From the NCBI RefSeq assembly GCF_007860185.1, contig NZ_SJPY01000007.1:124001-188000 (forward strand): 64,000 bases of DNA, read 5' to 3'. Source of the DNA: Novipirellula aureliae (GTDB lineage Bacteria; Planctomycetota; Planctomycetia; Pirellulales; Pirellulaceae). The position numbers and the translations under genes were made by a program. The notes under the pieces are model-generated. The model was not told the origin of the DNA and did no database searches. It saw only the letters and a list, made by a program, of their open reading frames with translations. Positions 37,696 through 47,991 of the stretch are shown here, piece by piece; within the stretch, counting starts at the first letter, position 1, and each line of letters opens with the position of its first letter.

Positions 37696-39651
37696 TTACA
37701 ACTCGATCCCGGTGTGACCGTCCCAGCGGACAAAGCCTTCGATGGCTGCATATTCCGCCAATCCCAACATGTCGTAGCGTTTGGCTGTTTCGGCATTGCG
37801 TGCTTCGGCACGTTGCCAAAATTCACGCATATCCGAACCTGGGAAAAGGGCTCGGTCTTTTTGAGATTCATGCTTGAAGATCGCAATCCGTTTACGCTGA
37901 ACTTCCGCCGGACTGAGCGGCACCGCCATCTCGATTTGTTCGCACGCCCATTCTTGCCAGGCACCGCGGTAAAGCCAAACCTGGGCGACTTGATACCAAT
38001 CGTCATCGCGGCAATGTTCGCACGCTTTCAAAATCGCGCTTAGGCAGGTCCGATGCGTGCCGTGCGGGTCGGAGAGATCACCAGCGGCATAGATCTGGTG
38101 CGGCTTGACCTGACGTAGCAAATCAACAGTGATCTCAATGTCTCGCTCTGAAAGTGGATTCTTCTTGATCCGGCCCGTTTGGTAAAACGGCAAATCAAGA
38201 AAATGCAGATTCTCCTCTGGCACGCCACAGCATCGAGCTCCCTCTCGAGCTTCACTGCGGCGAATGAGCCCCTTGATTCGCTGTACTTCCGGACTATCGA
38301 CTTGAGCAGACCGTTTGTTCCTAAGAAACTCGTCGACATGGTTTTCCAACTCGTCGAGGCCCGCCGCGGCAATGTGAAACTCACGGCAAAAATCAGCTGC
38401 AAACTCAGCGAATTTGAGCGCATCATTGTCGAAGACCGCAATATTACCCGAGGTTTGGTAAGCGATATGAACCTGATGGGATTGATCGACCAAACGAATC
38501 AAGGTTCCTCCCATGGAAATCACATCATCATCGGGATGCGGTGAAAAAACAATCACTCGTTTCGGAAAGATATCGTCACGGTTGCCCGGCCGATCACCAA
38601 CCTGTTTTGCATGTGCCGGCTTACCACCTGGCCAACCAACGATTGTCGATTGCAAATGCCGGAAAACTCGCAGGTTAATATCATAAGCACTCCCAAAATT
38701 TGCTAACAAGTCCTGGAATCCCGCTTCGTTGTAATCCGCCTCCGTTAGTTTCAAGATGGCTTTTTGGGTTTGAAACGCAAGTGAGATGACGGCGCGACGG
38801 GTGATGGTATCGTCCCAGACAATCGGCCCTACGAGCCATGGGGTGGCGAACCGTGTTAGCCCCGACGCCCCCGCTTCGTCCAAGAAGACCTCAACCGAAT
38901 CGTGCGATTGCAAGAACGAGGCCGGGTTGGAGGCCGTTATTTCCTCTTCGACGGTTTTGGCAACAATCGATGCTTTCCCCTCACCGAACGCCAACAAGAA
39001 CAAGCGGCGTGCTTCTAGAATCGTGCCCACACCCATTGTGATCGCATGACGTGGCACGTTCTCCGCTCCAAAGAAATCGCTCGCGGCGTCGGTCCGGGTC
39101 ACTTGATCAAGCGTGATCATTCGCGTCCGCGTACTCTCATCACTTCCCGGTTCATTGCTGCCAATATGCCCATTTCGACTCAGCCCCAGAATTTGCAAAT
39201 CGATCCCGCCGGCGTCGATGATCTGCTGCTCATACTTCGTGCAATACTCCGCGACATCCTGTTTCGCAATCGAACCGCACATAAAGTGAATATTCGCTTC
39301 GTCAATATCGACATGATCGGTCAAATGCTCGCGCAAAAACCGATCGTTACTCTGCAGCTCATCCGTTTGCATCGGATAATATTCGTCAAGATTGAAGACA
39401 ATGACGTTGCGAAAAGAAAGCCCATCCTGTTGATGCAGTCGAACCAATTCTTCGTAGATTCGCGTCGGCGAAGAGCCGGTCACCAATGAGAGGACGCAGT
39501 TCAAACCTTCGAGCGCTCGAGCGCGAATCAAACGAGCGATTTCTGCCGCTGCAGCAATACTAGCGTCCGATGCTTTGGCATAAACCCGGCATGGGATCTT
39601 TTCGTTGCGATCAAGTTGAGTGTTTGACAATGCAGAATTGATAACGTTCAT
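37696..39651 (-). CDS. Glucosamine-6-phosphate deaminase-like / PIG-L (LmbE) deacetylase fusion
   Basis: 651 residues. N-terminal half is NagB-like: LVTGSSPTRIYEELVRLHQQ, FNLDEYYPM (catalytic Asp), MGVGTILEARRLFLLAFGEG. In the active-site loop E. coli NagB has GNDGHIAFNEP; here it is SRNGHIGSNEP, so the triad Asp is Asn while His and Glu are kept. The C-terminal half is a PIG-L type Zn deacetylase: VFSPHPDDDVISMGGTLIRL and DPHGTHRTC. Together they could deacetylate and deaminate an amino sugar. The ATG at 39651 overlaps the ROK kinase stop (TGATG). The open frame upstream to 40119 lies inside the kinase gene and is ignored. Confidence 0.88.
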   Translation of the reverse strand: MNVINSALSNTQLDRNEKIPCRVYAKASDASIAAAAEIARLIRARALEGLNCVLSLVTGSSPTRIYEELVRLHQQDGLSFRNVIVFNLDEYYPMQTDELQSNDRFLREHLTDHVDIDEANIHFMCGSIAKQDVAEYCTKYEQQIIDAGGIDLQILGLSRNGHIGSNEPGSDESTRTRMITLDQVTRTDAASDFFGAENVPRHAITMGVGTILEARRLFLLAFGEGKASIVAKTVEEEITASNPASFLQSHDSVEVFLDEAGASGLTRFATPWLVGPIVWDDTITRRAVISLAFQTQKAILKLTEADYNEAGFQDLLANFGSAYDINLRVFRHLQSTIVGWPGGKPAHAKQVGDRPGNRDDIFPKRVIVFSPHPDDDVISMGGTLIRLVDQSHQVHIAYQTSGNIAVFDNDALKFAEFAADFCREFHIAAAGLDELENHVDEFLRNKRSAQVDSPEVQRIKGLIRRSEAREGARCCGVPEENLHFLDLPFYQTGRIKKNPLSERDIEITVDLLRQVKPHQIYAAGDLSDPHGTHRTCLSAILKACEHCRDDDWYQVAQVWLYRGAWQEWACEQIEMAVPLSPAEVQRKRIAIFKHESQKDRALFPGSDMREFWQRAEARNAETAKRYDMLGLAEYAAIEGFVRWDGHTGIEL

Positions 39652-40691
39652 CAGGAAAATGTGTGATAGGTACGCTCGGGTGACAGGTCTAGATGATGAC
39701 GAGCAACCATCGCTGCGCCAATCACGCCCGCACGATTTCCAAGTCGGGCGAATTCGATCTGCATGTTGCCGCTGACTTGCACGAGCGTGGTTTGCTGAAC
39801 GGATTCGCGAACGGCCTGCAAAAACAGCTGGCCAACCTTTGAGGCCTCCCCCCCAAACGTCATGGCTCCGCCAAGCAAGACGACGGCCGGATTGATGACT
39901 TGTCCCACCATGCCAATCGCTCGCCCGATATACATTCCCGTTTCGATAACGATATGAATGGCAATTTTGTCGCCCGATTCTGCCCGCTCGGCGATTCCCC
40001 GTGGCGTGAGAGCGGAATCGATTTGCTGGTTTGCCGCGAGACACGCCACTCTCATTCTGCCGACGACACCACCCGCACCCGCATACGATTCCAAATGACC
40101 ACAACTGCCACAACCGCATGGTAAAGCGCTGTCGGAAAAGTCAATCGCCACGTGCCCCAACTCACCCGCACAACCAAAATCACCTCCACAAGGCTTGCCA
40201 TCGACGACCAACCCGCAACCGACTCCAGTCCCAAGGGTCAGCATCGCTAGCGAACGGTCATTGAGTTTCCGAACGCCGTGTTCCGCAAAAGCGGCTGCGT
40301 TGGCATCATTGACCACGGTGGCTGGACAGCTAATCCGTTGCGAAAGCATGTCCTTTAGAGGCACGCCTAGCCAACCATCAAGATTGACCACCTCGCGGAT
40401 AATCGACTTCCGCGTGTCCAAGACTCCCGGAACGGCCAATCCGACTGCCGAAATCGATTGCCAGCCGTTTTTCTCACAATGGTACCTTGCAAAATCGATG
40501 GCAAACGCTAGCACATTTTCGGGGGAGACCAAGTCCGATGTCGCCGTTTGCTTCAGAGCCAGGATTTCGCCATCCGAATCGATGAGCCCCAACTTGACTT
40601 CCGTCCCGCCGACGTCAATTCCAAGATACAGGGCATTTCGATCGGAGACATTCTGACCTAGGTCATTTGCCGATAATTCAGATTTAAACAT
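39651..40691 (-). CDS. ROK-family sugar kinase
   Basis: 346 residues from the ATG at 40691. ATP site YLGIDVGGTEVKLGL at the N terminus, active-site region VVNDANAAAFAEHG, LTLGTGVGCGLVVDG, and the ROK zinc motif GELGHVAID then CGCGSCGHLESYAG. ROK kinases phosphorylate glucose, N-acetylglucosamine, mannose and similar sugars. Translational coupling with the NagB-PIG-L gene points to an amino sugar such as N-acetylglucosamine; that is inferred. An in-frame ATG at 40760 would add 23 residues without similarity. The gene faces away from the exopolysaccharide cluster. Confidence 0.88.
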   Translation of the reverse strand: MFKSELSANDLGQNVSDRNALYLGIDVGGTEVKLGLIDSDGEILALKQTATSDLVSPENVLAFAIDFARYHCEKNGWQSISAVGLAVPGVLDTRKSIIREVVNLDGWLGVPLKDMLSQRISCPATVVNDANAAAFAEHGVRKLNDRSLAMLTLGTGVGCGLVVDGKPCGGDFGCAGELGHVAIDFSDSALPCGCGSCGHLESYAGAGGVVGRMRVACLAANQQIDSALTPRGIAERAESGDKIAIHIVIETGMYIGRAIGMVGQVINPAVVLLGGAMTFGGEASKVGQLFLQAVRESVQQTTLVQVSGNMQIEFARLGNRAGVIGAAMVARHHLDLSPERTYHTFS

Positions 40692-41064
40692 GAACGCAAA
40701 AGTGGCAGGTTTTCGAAGGATTTTGAGCGACAATTCGATCGAACTGCCTAGAAAGAGCATTTTATAAGAGCATTCTACACTTTCTCAACATTCTACACGC
40801 CGCCACTGTGACCAGGAAATCTTTTTTTGGTGCGCACCAAAGTGGATGAGCATTCCCTGCTCGATATCAATCGCGCGTCGGCATCTAAAAATGTCGACGA
40901 TGAGATCAGCAAGAATGGTTCTATCTCCATCGAGAACCTGGATCAGCACCTGCGGCTCCGCGGAAACGCTATTGCCCAACGGGCCCAAACCAGAGTATGG
41001 ATCATCTTGAACACATATCAGCAAGAAGTGACGCCCATCGATTGAATCACTTGGAGAAGAACGG
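40692..41064. other. Divergent promoter gap
   Basis: About 370 bp between the ROK kinase gene and the O-antigen ligase gene, which point away from each other. Two overlapping open frames (40785-41111 minus, 40827-41045 plus) resemble no family I know. A palindromic TTTGGTGCGCACCAAA lies at 40826-40841 and could be an operator. Confidence 0.45.
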
Positions 41065-43797
41065 ATGTTGCGGGTGGCCGAACCAGCACGAACACTGAAA
41101 CCCCGAACCATTGGTACCGATTCTCAGCGGGAATCGGTTTGGAAGAGGGGCCTAACCCACGTGGGCCGCGCCTTGATGCTCGGTGCATTCGCCTATGGAA
41201 CGTGGCTGAACGGGGCGATGCAACCCGACACGCTCCGCAACATCTCGATCGTTCTTTGCATTGCGTTTTTCTGTGCCGCGGTTGCAAACTATCGCACCGA
41301 AGAGAAACGCCCCATCCCGCGCACCCTTTTCGTATTGGCACTTCTGTGGATCCTCTATGGCGGTATTCAGCTCTTGCCTGTCCCGTGGGCTAGCAATTGG
41401 TACTTTCAAGGTCCCGTTGCAATTCATGAACAATTCACCCTGCCGGCTGAAGCCGAGTTGTTGCCAGCGATAGAGCGCATCTCCACCTCCGATCCAGCTC
41501 TTGAGTCGCTGTCACCATCCACCACGAACGCATCGGTCGCCGTGGAAGAAACACGTTGGGCACTTGTTCCGTACTTAATCGGATTGGCTTTTGCCGTACT
41601 TGCCGCGCAATTGTTTCAAACCAGCGAAAGTCGCCGAATCTTGTTGTGGGTTTTGGTCGCCAACAGTACTTTGTTAGCGATTTGGGGAATTCTTCAGCGG
41701 GCAGGCGGTAGCGTCGAAATTCTGCCAGGCATTCGCAATACCGTGCCGGGAATCCCATTTAGCAGCTTTGCTTATAAGAATGCGGGTGCTGCAGCGATCA
41801 TGCCCGCTGCGGCGGCGGCTCTTCTGTTATTGGCAGAGCGTCGAGGATCGGTCCGTTCTCAATATCGCTACAAACGGTCGGACGAGTGGTTGACCCCTTA
41901 TAGCATTACGCTTCTCATCTGTCTCGGCTTGATCATCATCGGCGTGGGTGTTTCGCTATCGCGAGGTGCTTGGGCCGCCGCTTTGTTCGCCTGTCTCGTC
42001 ATCGCAATTCTGCGTTACAAGTCCCTTTCAAGAAAAGTGATGTACGTTGCCATTGCGTTGCCGATCTGTTTTTTATGTATCACCTGGGTTGCCAAAGACG
42101 TGGGGGAATCGGTTGGGCAGCGAACCAGCGACTTATCATTCGATGTGATTGCCGCCGACTCGCGTTGGGAACATTGGAAGGACGGGGTGCAAACCGCCAT
42201 CGCCCACTTCCCGAGCGGGTCGGGTTTGGGAACTTACGGCTACGCGACGCTAAGCGAACAAACTCAAACGCATTCAACTTGGTTCCGTGAAGCCCACAAT
42301 CAATTTCTGGAAATCGGGACCGAATCGGGACTGATCGGGATCGTCTTACTCGGACTTTTGATGCTTTGGTTTTTGAAACAATGCATTCCATCGCTTCGCA
42401 GCGATCGATCTCTCGAGACAAAGGCTTGGGCATCGTTCGGAATCGCACTCTTCTGTTTACTATTCGTTCAGAGTTTAGCTGATTTTGTCATCACGATCCC
42501 GACGAACCTATTCGTCTATGCGATTCTTGTGAGTGTCGTCGCGAGCGGCTTAATGACACCAATCTCGCCGATGGCGACACGGATACCGCTGGAAACCAGT
42601 GACCGATGGATCCAAAGGTGTTCCCATCGCAGCGTATGGACCATCGCTTGCGTAGCATGTTTGCTTTGGTCCATTTCGATTAGCAGCGATCAGATGATCG
42701 CTCGGCAGGCGCTCGCCATGACCAGGATCACTGAGCTTGATGATTCTGCACAGCCGCAAATGATTGAAGAGCGATTGACTCAGCTCGACGAAGCAATCGA
42801 CCATCATCCGAGAAGTGCCACATTGTATGAACGCCGTGCCGCTTGGCGATTGCAACAATACCGAACCGAACTGATGGACGAAATACAAAGGCGTGGCCAA
42901 AGCGCGGATTGGCAATCGACCGATCCGATCAATATTTTGAATCTTCTGGCGGCCATTCCCGATGAATATCACGAGCAACTTCTCGCAGATTTCGTTTCAA
43001 CCGAGGCACTCCGCCGTCCTCTATCGCAGATGATGGCCGATTTGTATTGTTCGCTTGCGTTCAATTCACTACGTCCTTCTGCCTATTATCGGTCCGCGTC
43101 AATCGCATCGATCACCGGAATGAAAAGGAATGTCTTTCTCGATCGTTCCATTCGCTTATCCAATAATGACGTGGACAAATTGTTTCGCAATGGCTTGGTT
43201 GCCTTTATCACCAAGAACGATGAGCAAATGATCGACCAATGGACCCGGTCCCTATCAATCGAGCATCGCTACATCGAACCGATCATTAGTCTAGCTTGTC
43301 AACGTCTTGAACCGATGCGAGTTGCCAAGCAACTCGTGCCCGCGACGCGTCCCGATATCTTTCTTCGCTTGGCCGCGACTCCTGTGGCGGCAAACGAGAA
43401 CTCCAAAGATCAAGCCGAAAAATTGGAACTCGACCCTCTACTTGCGCACGAGATGATCGAGTACCTCTTGGCAGCTGAAGAAGTCGGCGAAGAGCAAATT
43501 GCTGAAGATAAACGTTTCTCGGTCGTAGCCCAGTTTTATGAAAAGTTACTCGATCAAGAAAATGCCGTCCTCTATTGGGAACAGGCGGTGGCCAAGAAGC
43601 CACGCAACATCGATTACCGGATCCGCTACATCCAATCACTGCTTCGGCTCGGCCGATTCACCGAAGCGCTCAACCAGGCGACCGTCGGGCGTACACTGCA
43701 TCCAATCGACACTCGCTTTGAAAATCTAGTCGAGCAAGCTCGCCGGGGGGTTTCCCAGCAGCATCCTCTCTACAATCCACACGACCCGCAAAACTAG
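41065..43797 (+). CDS. O-antigen ligase/polymerase-like membrane protein with TPR tail
   Basis: 910 residues. Roughly a dozen hydrophobic segments in the first 500 residues; the Wzy_C/O-antigen ligase region includes GVGVSLSRGAWAAALFACLV and the periplasmic loop FPSGSGLGTYGYA followed by EAHNQFLEIGTESGLIGIVL, typical of this family. After about residue 520 comes a soluble TPR-like C-terminal part (FYEKLLDQENAVLYWEQAVA). It would join or polymerise polysaccharide repeat units at the outer face of the inner membrane. GGAGAAG precedes the ATG. First gene of an exopolysaccharide block with the three genes that follow. Confidence 0.88.
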   Translation: MLRVAEPARTLKPRTIGTDSQRESVWKRGLTHVGRALMLGAFAYGTWLNGAMQPDTLRNISIVLCIAFFCAAVANYRTEEKRPIPRTLFVLALLWILYGGIQLLPVPWASNWYFQGPVAIHEQFTLPAEAELLPAIERISTSDPALESLSPSTTNASVAVEETRWALVPYLIGLAFAVLAAQLFQTSESRRILLWVLVANSTLLAIWGILQRAGGSVEILPGIRNTVPGIPFSSFAYKNAGAAAIMPAAAAALLLLAERRGSVRSQYRYKRSDEWLTPYSITLLICLGLIIIGVGVSLSRGAWAAALFACLVIAILRYKSLSRKVMYVAIALPICFLCITWVAKDVGESVGQRTSDLSFDVIAADSRWEHWKDGVQTAIAHFPSGSGLGTYGYATLSEQTQTHSTWFREAHNQFLEIGTESGLIGIVLLGLLMLWFLKQCIPSLRSDRSLETKAWASFGIALFCLLFVQSLADFVITIPTNLFVYAILVSVVASGLMTPISPMATRIPLETSDRWIQRCSHRSVWTIACVACLLWSISISSDQMIARQALAMTRITELDDSAQPQMIEERLTQLDEAIDHHPRSATLYERRAAWRLQQYRTELMDEIQRRGQSADWQSTDPINILNLLAAIPDEYHEQLLADFVSTEALRRPLSQMMADLYCSLAFNSLRPSAYYRSASIASITGMKRNVFLDRSIRLSNNDVDKLFRNGLVAFITKNDEQMIDQWTRSLSIEHRYIEPIISLACQRLEPMRVAKQLVPATRPDIFLRLAATPVAANENSKDQAEKLELDPLLAHEMIEYLLAAEEVGEEQIAEDKRFSVVAQFYEKLLDQENAVLYWEQAVAKKPRNIDYRIRYIQSLLRLGRFTEALNQATVGRTLHPIDTRFENLVEQARRGVSQQHPLYNPHDPQN

Positions 43798-43970
43798 AAA
43801 AAACCGCACGACTCCGACGAGCGAGCATCTTGAAGGAAGTCCGATTCCGCTAAGCAAATTGGCCGAAAGAACCCAATGGCGGTTCCCACGCAGACTCTTC
43901 ATTCATCGATGGCTGACAGGGAACCGACTCGTTTTCGATCGGTCCCTCGCTTCCTTTTGCTGAGTCTTCC

Positions 43971-46355
43971 ATGCCTTCCAACTCATCCGAGCAAAATGTC
44001 GGACATCAATCGGTTGAACTGGATATTATCGGATTGATCCGTCGCCGTTGGTACCATCTCGTCCTCGGGACGGTTTTCGGAGTTGGTGTCGGTCTGTTGT
44101 ATTTTTATGCAACGACGCCAATGTACGAATCGCATATTGAGATCTTGGTCGGGCAACGATCGAGCGAAATGGCATCGAACGGAACAATGAGTAACGCTCA
44201 AGCGAGCGGTGACTCGATTCACGAGGACTTGCTAGCAACACACATGCGGCTTTTCCTCAGCCGCAAAAACGTTGCGAACGCGATTGAAACGGGGAACCTA
44301 AAAGCGACCGAGACGATTCGCCAAGTCTTGTCCGAAGATGGCAATCCCATCGATTACATCATTGAACAGATGGAAGTAGGACGAGGCGGTGAGGGAGCAG
44401 CGGAGAACGCGATGGTTTTGTCCGCGTCGTTTCGTGCTCCCCATCCCGACGACGCGGCGATGATCTTGGCGGCCGTTTATTCTTCCTACCAAACGTATGT
44501 GGAATCTCATTCCCAAAATACGAGTCGCGAGGCAGCAGAATTGATTGAGGCGGCTCGGGTACAGAACGAAATGGAATTGGTAACGGCCGACAACGAGTAT
44601 CGGGATTTCATTTCCAAGGTTCCCGTCTTGCTTGAAGGGGATCAGGTTCGCGACGTACACAAGAACCGTCTCGATCAATTGGAACAGGAATTGACAGACG
44701 TTCGCTCATCATTAGCCGAAGCCAAATCAAGGCTTATCGTGATCAGTTCGTATGCGAAACGAGATGACACAAACGACGTCAACGATCTTGATAAACTCGC
44801 TTTGCTTAGCCAGAAGGAAGTGACCCGATTAAAGCTCTTTCTCGATATGACGCGTGGCGAAACCCAGTCGGTTGCATTTCAAATGGATCAACCGTTAAGG
44901 GCGGAAGCCGCACGAGCTCAGTACAATCGGCTTTTGGACCTGCTGCAAAAAGAACGGACGATGGTGGACGTTTACGGGGCGAACCATCCGCTTGTCGAAT
45001 CGACACAGCAGGAAATCCAAGTCATCCGCCAATTCATCGCCCAAAACGCCCCTGCCGAAGAACCGGTACGTGACAACAAACTAGATCCCAAAGGGATGCT
45101 GAGCACCTACACTCGGCTGTTGACAAATGACGTATCGGAGTACGAGATTCGCGAAAAGGTTCTAGTCGAAACCTGCGAAGAGGAATTGCGATTGGCCAAA
45201 GAAGTCGAGAATGCGTTTCTTGAAGGAAGTGCAAAGAAAGCCAAACTGGTACGCGCCCAAGCTCGATATGACGAAGTCATCCGGCGTCTGCAAGAATTGA
45301 ATTTGGCTGGTTCCTATGCAGGTTTTTCGACGGATCTATTGGCCAGTCCCGAATCCGCTCGCAACCCATCCTGGCCTAAGTTGCCGATCGTTGTCGTCCT
45401 TGGTGCGATGTTAGGCATGTTCCTTGGCAGCTCATCGGCGCTTGCCGCAGAATTGCTCGATACGACGTTCCGCGATGTTGAGGATCTCGAAAAGACGCTT
45501 GCGGCACCTGCAATTGCTCATGTCCCGCGTTTTGACCTTCGCAAAATGAATATCCCAAGCCCCTCCGAGACTTCGCTTGCTCCGTCGCTCATCACGTCTC
45601 ATTGCCCACGCTCCGCCGAAGCCGAAGTGTACCGAGTCGCAAGAACGTCATTGATGATCAAAGCAAGCGGCCAAGAGGCGCAAGTGCTGATGATGTCGAG
45701 TCCGCATCCTGGCGATGGCAAGTCGACGACCATTGCGAACTTAGCAATTTCGTTTGCTCAAACCGGAAAACGCGTCCTCTTGATTGACTCTGACTTACGA
45801 CGTCCCGTTGTCGCTGGTCTGTTCGGACTCGAAGGCCGGCTCGGACTGGCCGATGTGCTCAAAGGGGATAGCACACTCGCTGAGGCCGCGTCGAAAACGT
45901 CGGTTGAGAATTTGGATGTGATGCCTCACGGAACCGAAACGTCCGTACCAGCCGAATTGCTGCAATCCAATCGCATGGGTTTATTGCTGCAATCGGCACG
46001 AAACCAATACGACATCGTCTTGGTGGATGCACCTCCCGTACTAGCCGTCGCGGATCCTGCGATCGTGGCTCCACTGGTAGATGGAGTCATTTTGACCGTC
46101 CGGGTTTGCAAAAATGGCCGACGTCCGGTCGAGCGAGCCAGTCGGATTTTGAGCGATATTGGCATTCGTCCGTTGGCGATCGTGGTCAACGGCGTCAGTA
46201 ACAATGCGAAAGCAACCTACGGCTATGGCAACTATCGGGCGGACGAGTACAGCTATGTCGGTCAATATCACCGCGAATATGCCGCTCATGAACCGATGGC
46301 TGCTGAACGGCTCGAAACGCAGAAAAGACCGACTCGACCACTCGTGCGTGCATAA
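43971..46355 (+). CDS. Polysaccharide co-polymerase / tyrosine autokinase (Wzc-like)
   Basis: 794 residues. Wzz domain with first membrane segment near residue 30 (YHLVLGTVFGVGVGLLYFYA), a long periplasmic coiled coil, second membrane segment near 465 (LPIVVVLGAMLGMFLGSSSA), then a cytoplasmic BY-kinase: Walker A SSPHPGDGKSTTIANLA, Walker A' VLLIDSDLRRP and Walker B VLVDAPPVLAVADPA. The C terminus carries a cluster of tyrosines (about 746-770, YGYGNYRADEYSYVGQYHRE), the autophosphorylation sites expected in this family. It controls chain length and export of the exopolysaccharide; the neighbours fit. Confidence 0.93.
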   Translation: MPSNSSEQNVGHQSVELDIIGLIRRRWYHLVLGTVFGVGVGLLYFYATTPMYESHIEILVGQRSSEMASNGTMSNAQASGDSIHEDLLATHMRLFLSRKNVANAIETGNLKATETIRQVLSEDGNPIDYIIEQMEVGRGGEGAAENAMVLSASFRAPHPDDAAMILAAVYSSYQTYVESHSQNTSREAAELIEAARVQNEMELVTADNEYRDFISKVPVLLEGDQVRDVHKNRLDQLEQELTDVRSSLAEAKSRLIVISSYAKRDDTNDVNDLDKLALLSQKEVTRLKLFLDMTRGETQSVAFQMDQPLRAEAARAQYNRLLDLLQKERTMVDVYGANHPLVESTQQEIQVIRQFIAQNAPAEEPVRDNKLDPKGMLSTYTRLLTNDVSEYEIREKVLVETCEEELRLAKEVENAFLEGSAKKAKLVRAQARYDEVIRRLQELNLAGSYAGFSTDLLASPESARNPSWPKLPIVVVLGAMLGMFLGSSSALAAELLDTTFRDVEDLEKTLAAPAIAHVPRFDLRKMNIPSPSETSLAPSLITSHCPRSAEAEVYRVARTSLMIKASGQEAQVLMMSSPHPGDGKSTTIANLAISFAQTGKRVLLIDSDLRRPVVAGLFGLEGRLGLADVLKGDSTLAEAASKTSVENLDVMPHGTETSVPAELLQSNRMGLLLQSARNQYDIVLVDAPPVLAVADPAIVAPLVDGVILTVRVCKNGRRPVERASRILSDIGIRPLAIVVNGVSNNAKATYGYGNYRADEYSYVGQYHREYAAHEPMAAERLETQKRPTRPLVRA

Positions 46356-46436
46356 CGCGAGCTATGGTTGCGAGTCTGCTGATGTCGTTCCACGCGAACG
46401 TAGACAAACTTATCTCTATCAAGACTGTTCCAGATT

Positions 46437-47990
46437 GTGATCCAAAGACCGGCCGAAACCATTCGATATGCGGACGCTAGCGAGTTGCTCGGTGGTCCGA
46501 TTAGCATCGCGCCAACGAAAACGCGTGCATTCGGACCCGAGTCTGCAGAGCTAGAGACGATCATTGCAAGGCATACGGCAATCCAGCCGAGTCGGATGCT
46601 GCGGGCCGCCTACACACTACAATCGTTCTCCACAGGCCTTCCGATCTTCTTGCTCGACCTGGTCGCTAGCGCATTATGTCTGGTATTCGCCTGCTACCTC
46701 GTCAACCTACATGAAGGGCACCCATTCAACCGAGGCATTTGGTTTCAAATCCCAATCTATCTGTTGCTACAAAGCGTTTTCTTTTCGCTCCATCAACTGT
46801 ATCCTGGTGCGGGCCTTAGTCCGGTCGCTGAAATTCGGGGGGTCGTTCGTTCCGCATTTATGGGACTGATCATCCTTTCGACTTCCAATCTTGTGCTTGG
46901 CCAATTGCCTCGAATTGAATTCGCAATCTTTGTCTTTGCAGGACTTTGCATCTGTGCGCTGATACCACTGACGCGAGGGATCGCCCGGCGGATCTTGTCG
47001 AAAACATCATGGTGGGGAATGCGGCTATTGCTGGTTGGAAATCAACAAGACTGCACCCGCGCGATGAACTTACTGAATCGCCGTGGAGTTCCTGGATACC
47101 GGCCTGTTGGCTTCACCTCGAACTTAGATCGACGAGAGGACACCGGGTCCTCCCTTGGCCACAACAATGACGCCGCAACGATCGGACGACAAAAGCTTGC
47201 ACCGGTTGTATGCCTCGTCTCACCGAAAAGCGCCTTTGCCTATTCCGACCGACTCGTTTTTCAGTTCCCCAGCGTTGTTTGGCTCAACACCCTGACGGTC
47301 GATGACGATTCCGTCGACACCAGTGGATTGCCGGGTGTGGTAACGCATGGTCGGACCACACCGTTCTTGCGATTTTTCCCAAGAGTATTCAAACGAGCGG
47401 TTGATTTGCTGATTTGTATTCCGCTGCTGGTTCTTTTGGCTTTGCCCATGGCCATCATCGCATTGGCCATCCGGGTGATTTCACCGGGCCCGATATTCTA
47501 TGGCAGCGTAAGAGCGGGCCAACACGGCAAGTCGTTTCGAATGTGGAAATTTCGCTCCATGGTGCCCAATGCGGACGAGGTGCTCCGGCAACGACTTGAA
47601 ACGGACGAGGTCGCCAGAGCCAAATGGCAAGTTGACCACAAACTCAAAGAGGATCCTCGGATTATCCCCGGTATCGGTTCCGTCCTTCGAAGTTGGAGCC
47701 TCGATGAATTGCCTCAACTATGGAACGTTCTCGTCGGCGAAATGAGCTTGGTTGGCCCGCGACCCGTTCCACCCGATGAGATCGTGCTCTATGCATCGAG
47801 CTATTACGAATACACCCAAATGTGGCCAGGAATTACCGGGCTATGGCAAGTCTCGGGACGCAATGATACCAACTTTGAGACAAGACTTTTCCTGGTCCAT
47901 CATTACGCGATCAATTGGTCACCCTGGCTCGACGCTTGGATTCTACTTCGCACGCCCGCTGCCGTTCTCATGAAACGCGGAGCCTACTAG
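46437..47990 (+). CDS. Polyprenyl-phosphate sugar-1-phosphate transferase (exopolysaccharide initiation)
   Basis: 517 residues, start GTG at 46437. Four N-terminal membrane segments and a nucleotide-binding-like middle part, as in WbaP/WcaJ-type proteins, then the catalytic bacterial sugar transferase domain: FKRAVDLLICIPLLVLLALP, VRAGQHGKSFRMWKFRSM, then RSWSLDELPQLWNVLVGEMS and LVGPRPVPPDE. It transfers a sugar phosphate from a nucleotide sugar to undecaprenyl phosphate, starting the repeat unit. It lies 81 bp after the Wzc-like gene and 1 bp before the glycosyltransferase gene. Confidence 0.92.
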   Translation: MIQRPAETIRYADASELLGGPISIAPTKTRAFGPESAELETIIARHTAIQPSRMLRAAYTLQSFSTGLPIFLLDLVASALCLVFACYLVNLHEGHPFNRGIWFQIPIYLLLQSVFFSLHQLYPGAGLSPVAEIRGVVRSAFMGLIILSTSNLVLGQLPRIEFAIFVFAGLCICALIPLTRGIARRILSKTSWWGMRLLLVGNQQDCTRAMNLLNRRGVPGYRPVGFTSNLDRREDTGSSLGHNNDAATIGRQKLAPVVCLVSPKSAFAYSDRLVFQFPSVVWLNTLTVDDDSVDTSGLPGVVTHGRTTPFLRFFPRVFKRAVDLLICIPLLVLLALPMAIIALAIRVISPGPIFYGSVRAGQHGKSFRMWKFRSMVPNADEVLRQRLETDEVARAKWQVDHKLKEDPRIIPGIGSVLRSWSLDELPQLWNVLVGEMSLVGPRPVPPDEIVLYASSYYEYTQMWPGITGLWQVSGRNDTNFETRLFLVHHYAINWSPWLDAWILLRTPAAVLMKRGAY

Positions 47991-47991
47991 G

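Noticed and set aside
39652-40119. N-terminal extension of the NagB-PIG-L frame
   Set aside because: It lies antisense-free but out of frame inside the ROK kinase gene and shows no family similarity; ATG at 39651 is the natural start.
40785-41111. 108-codon minus-strand frame in the divergent gap
   Set aside because: Not recognised, overlaps the start of the O-antigen ligase gene, and has a competing plus-strand frame.
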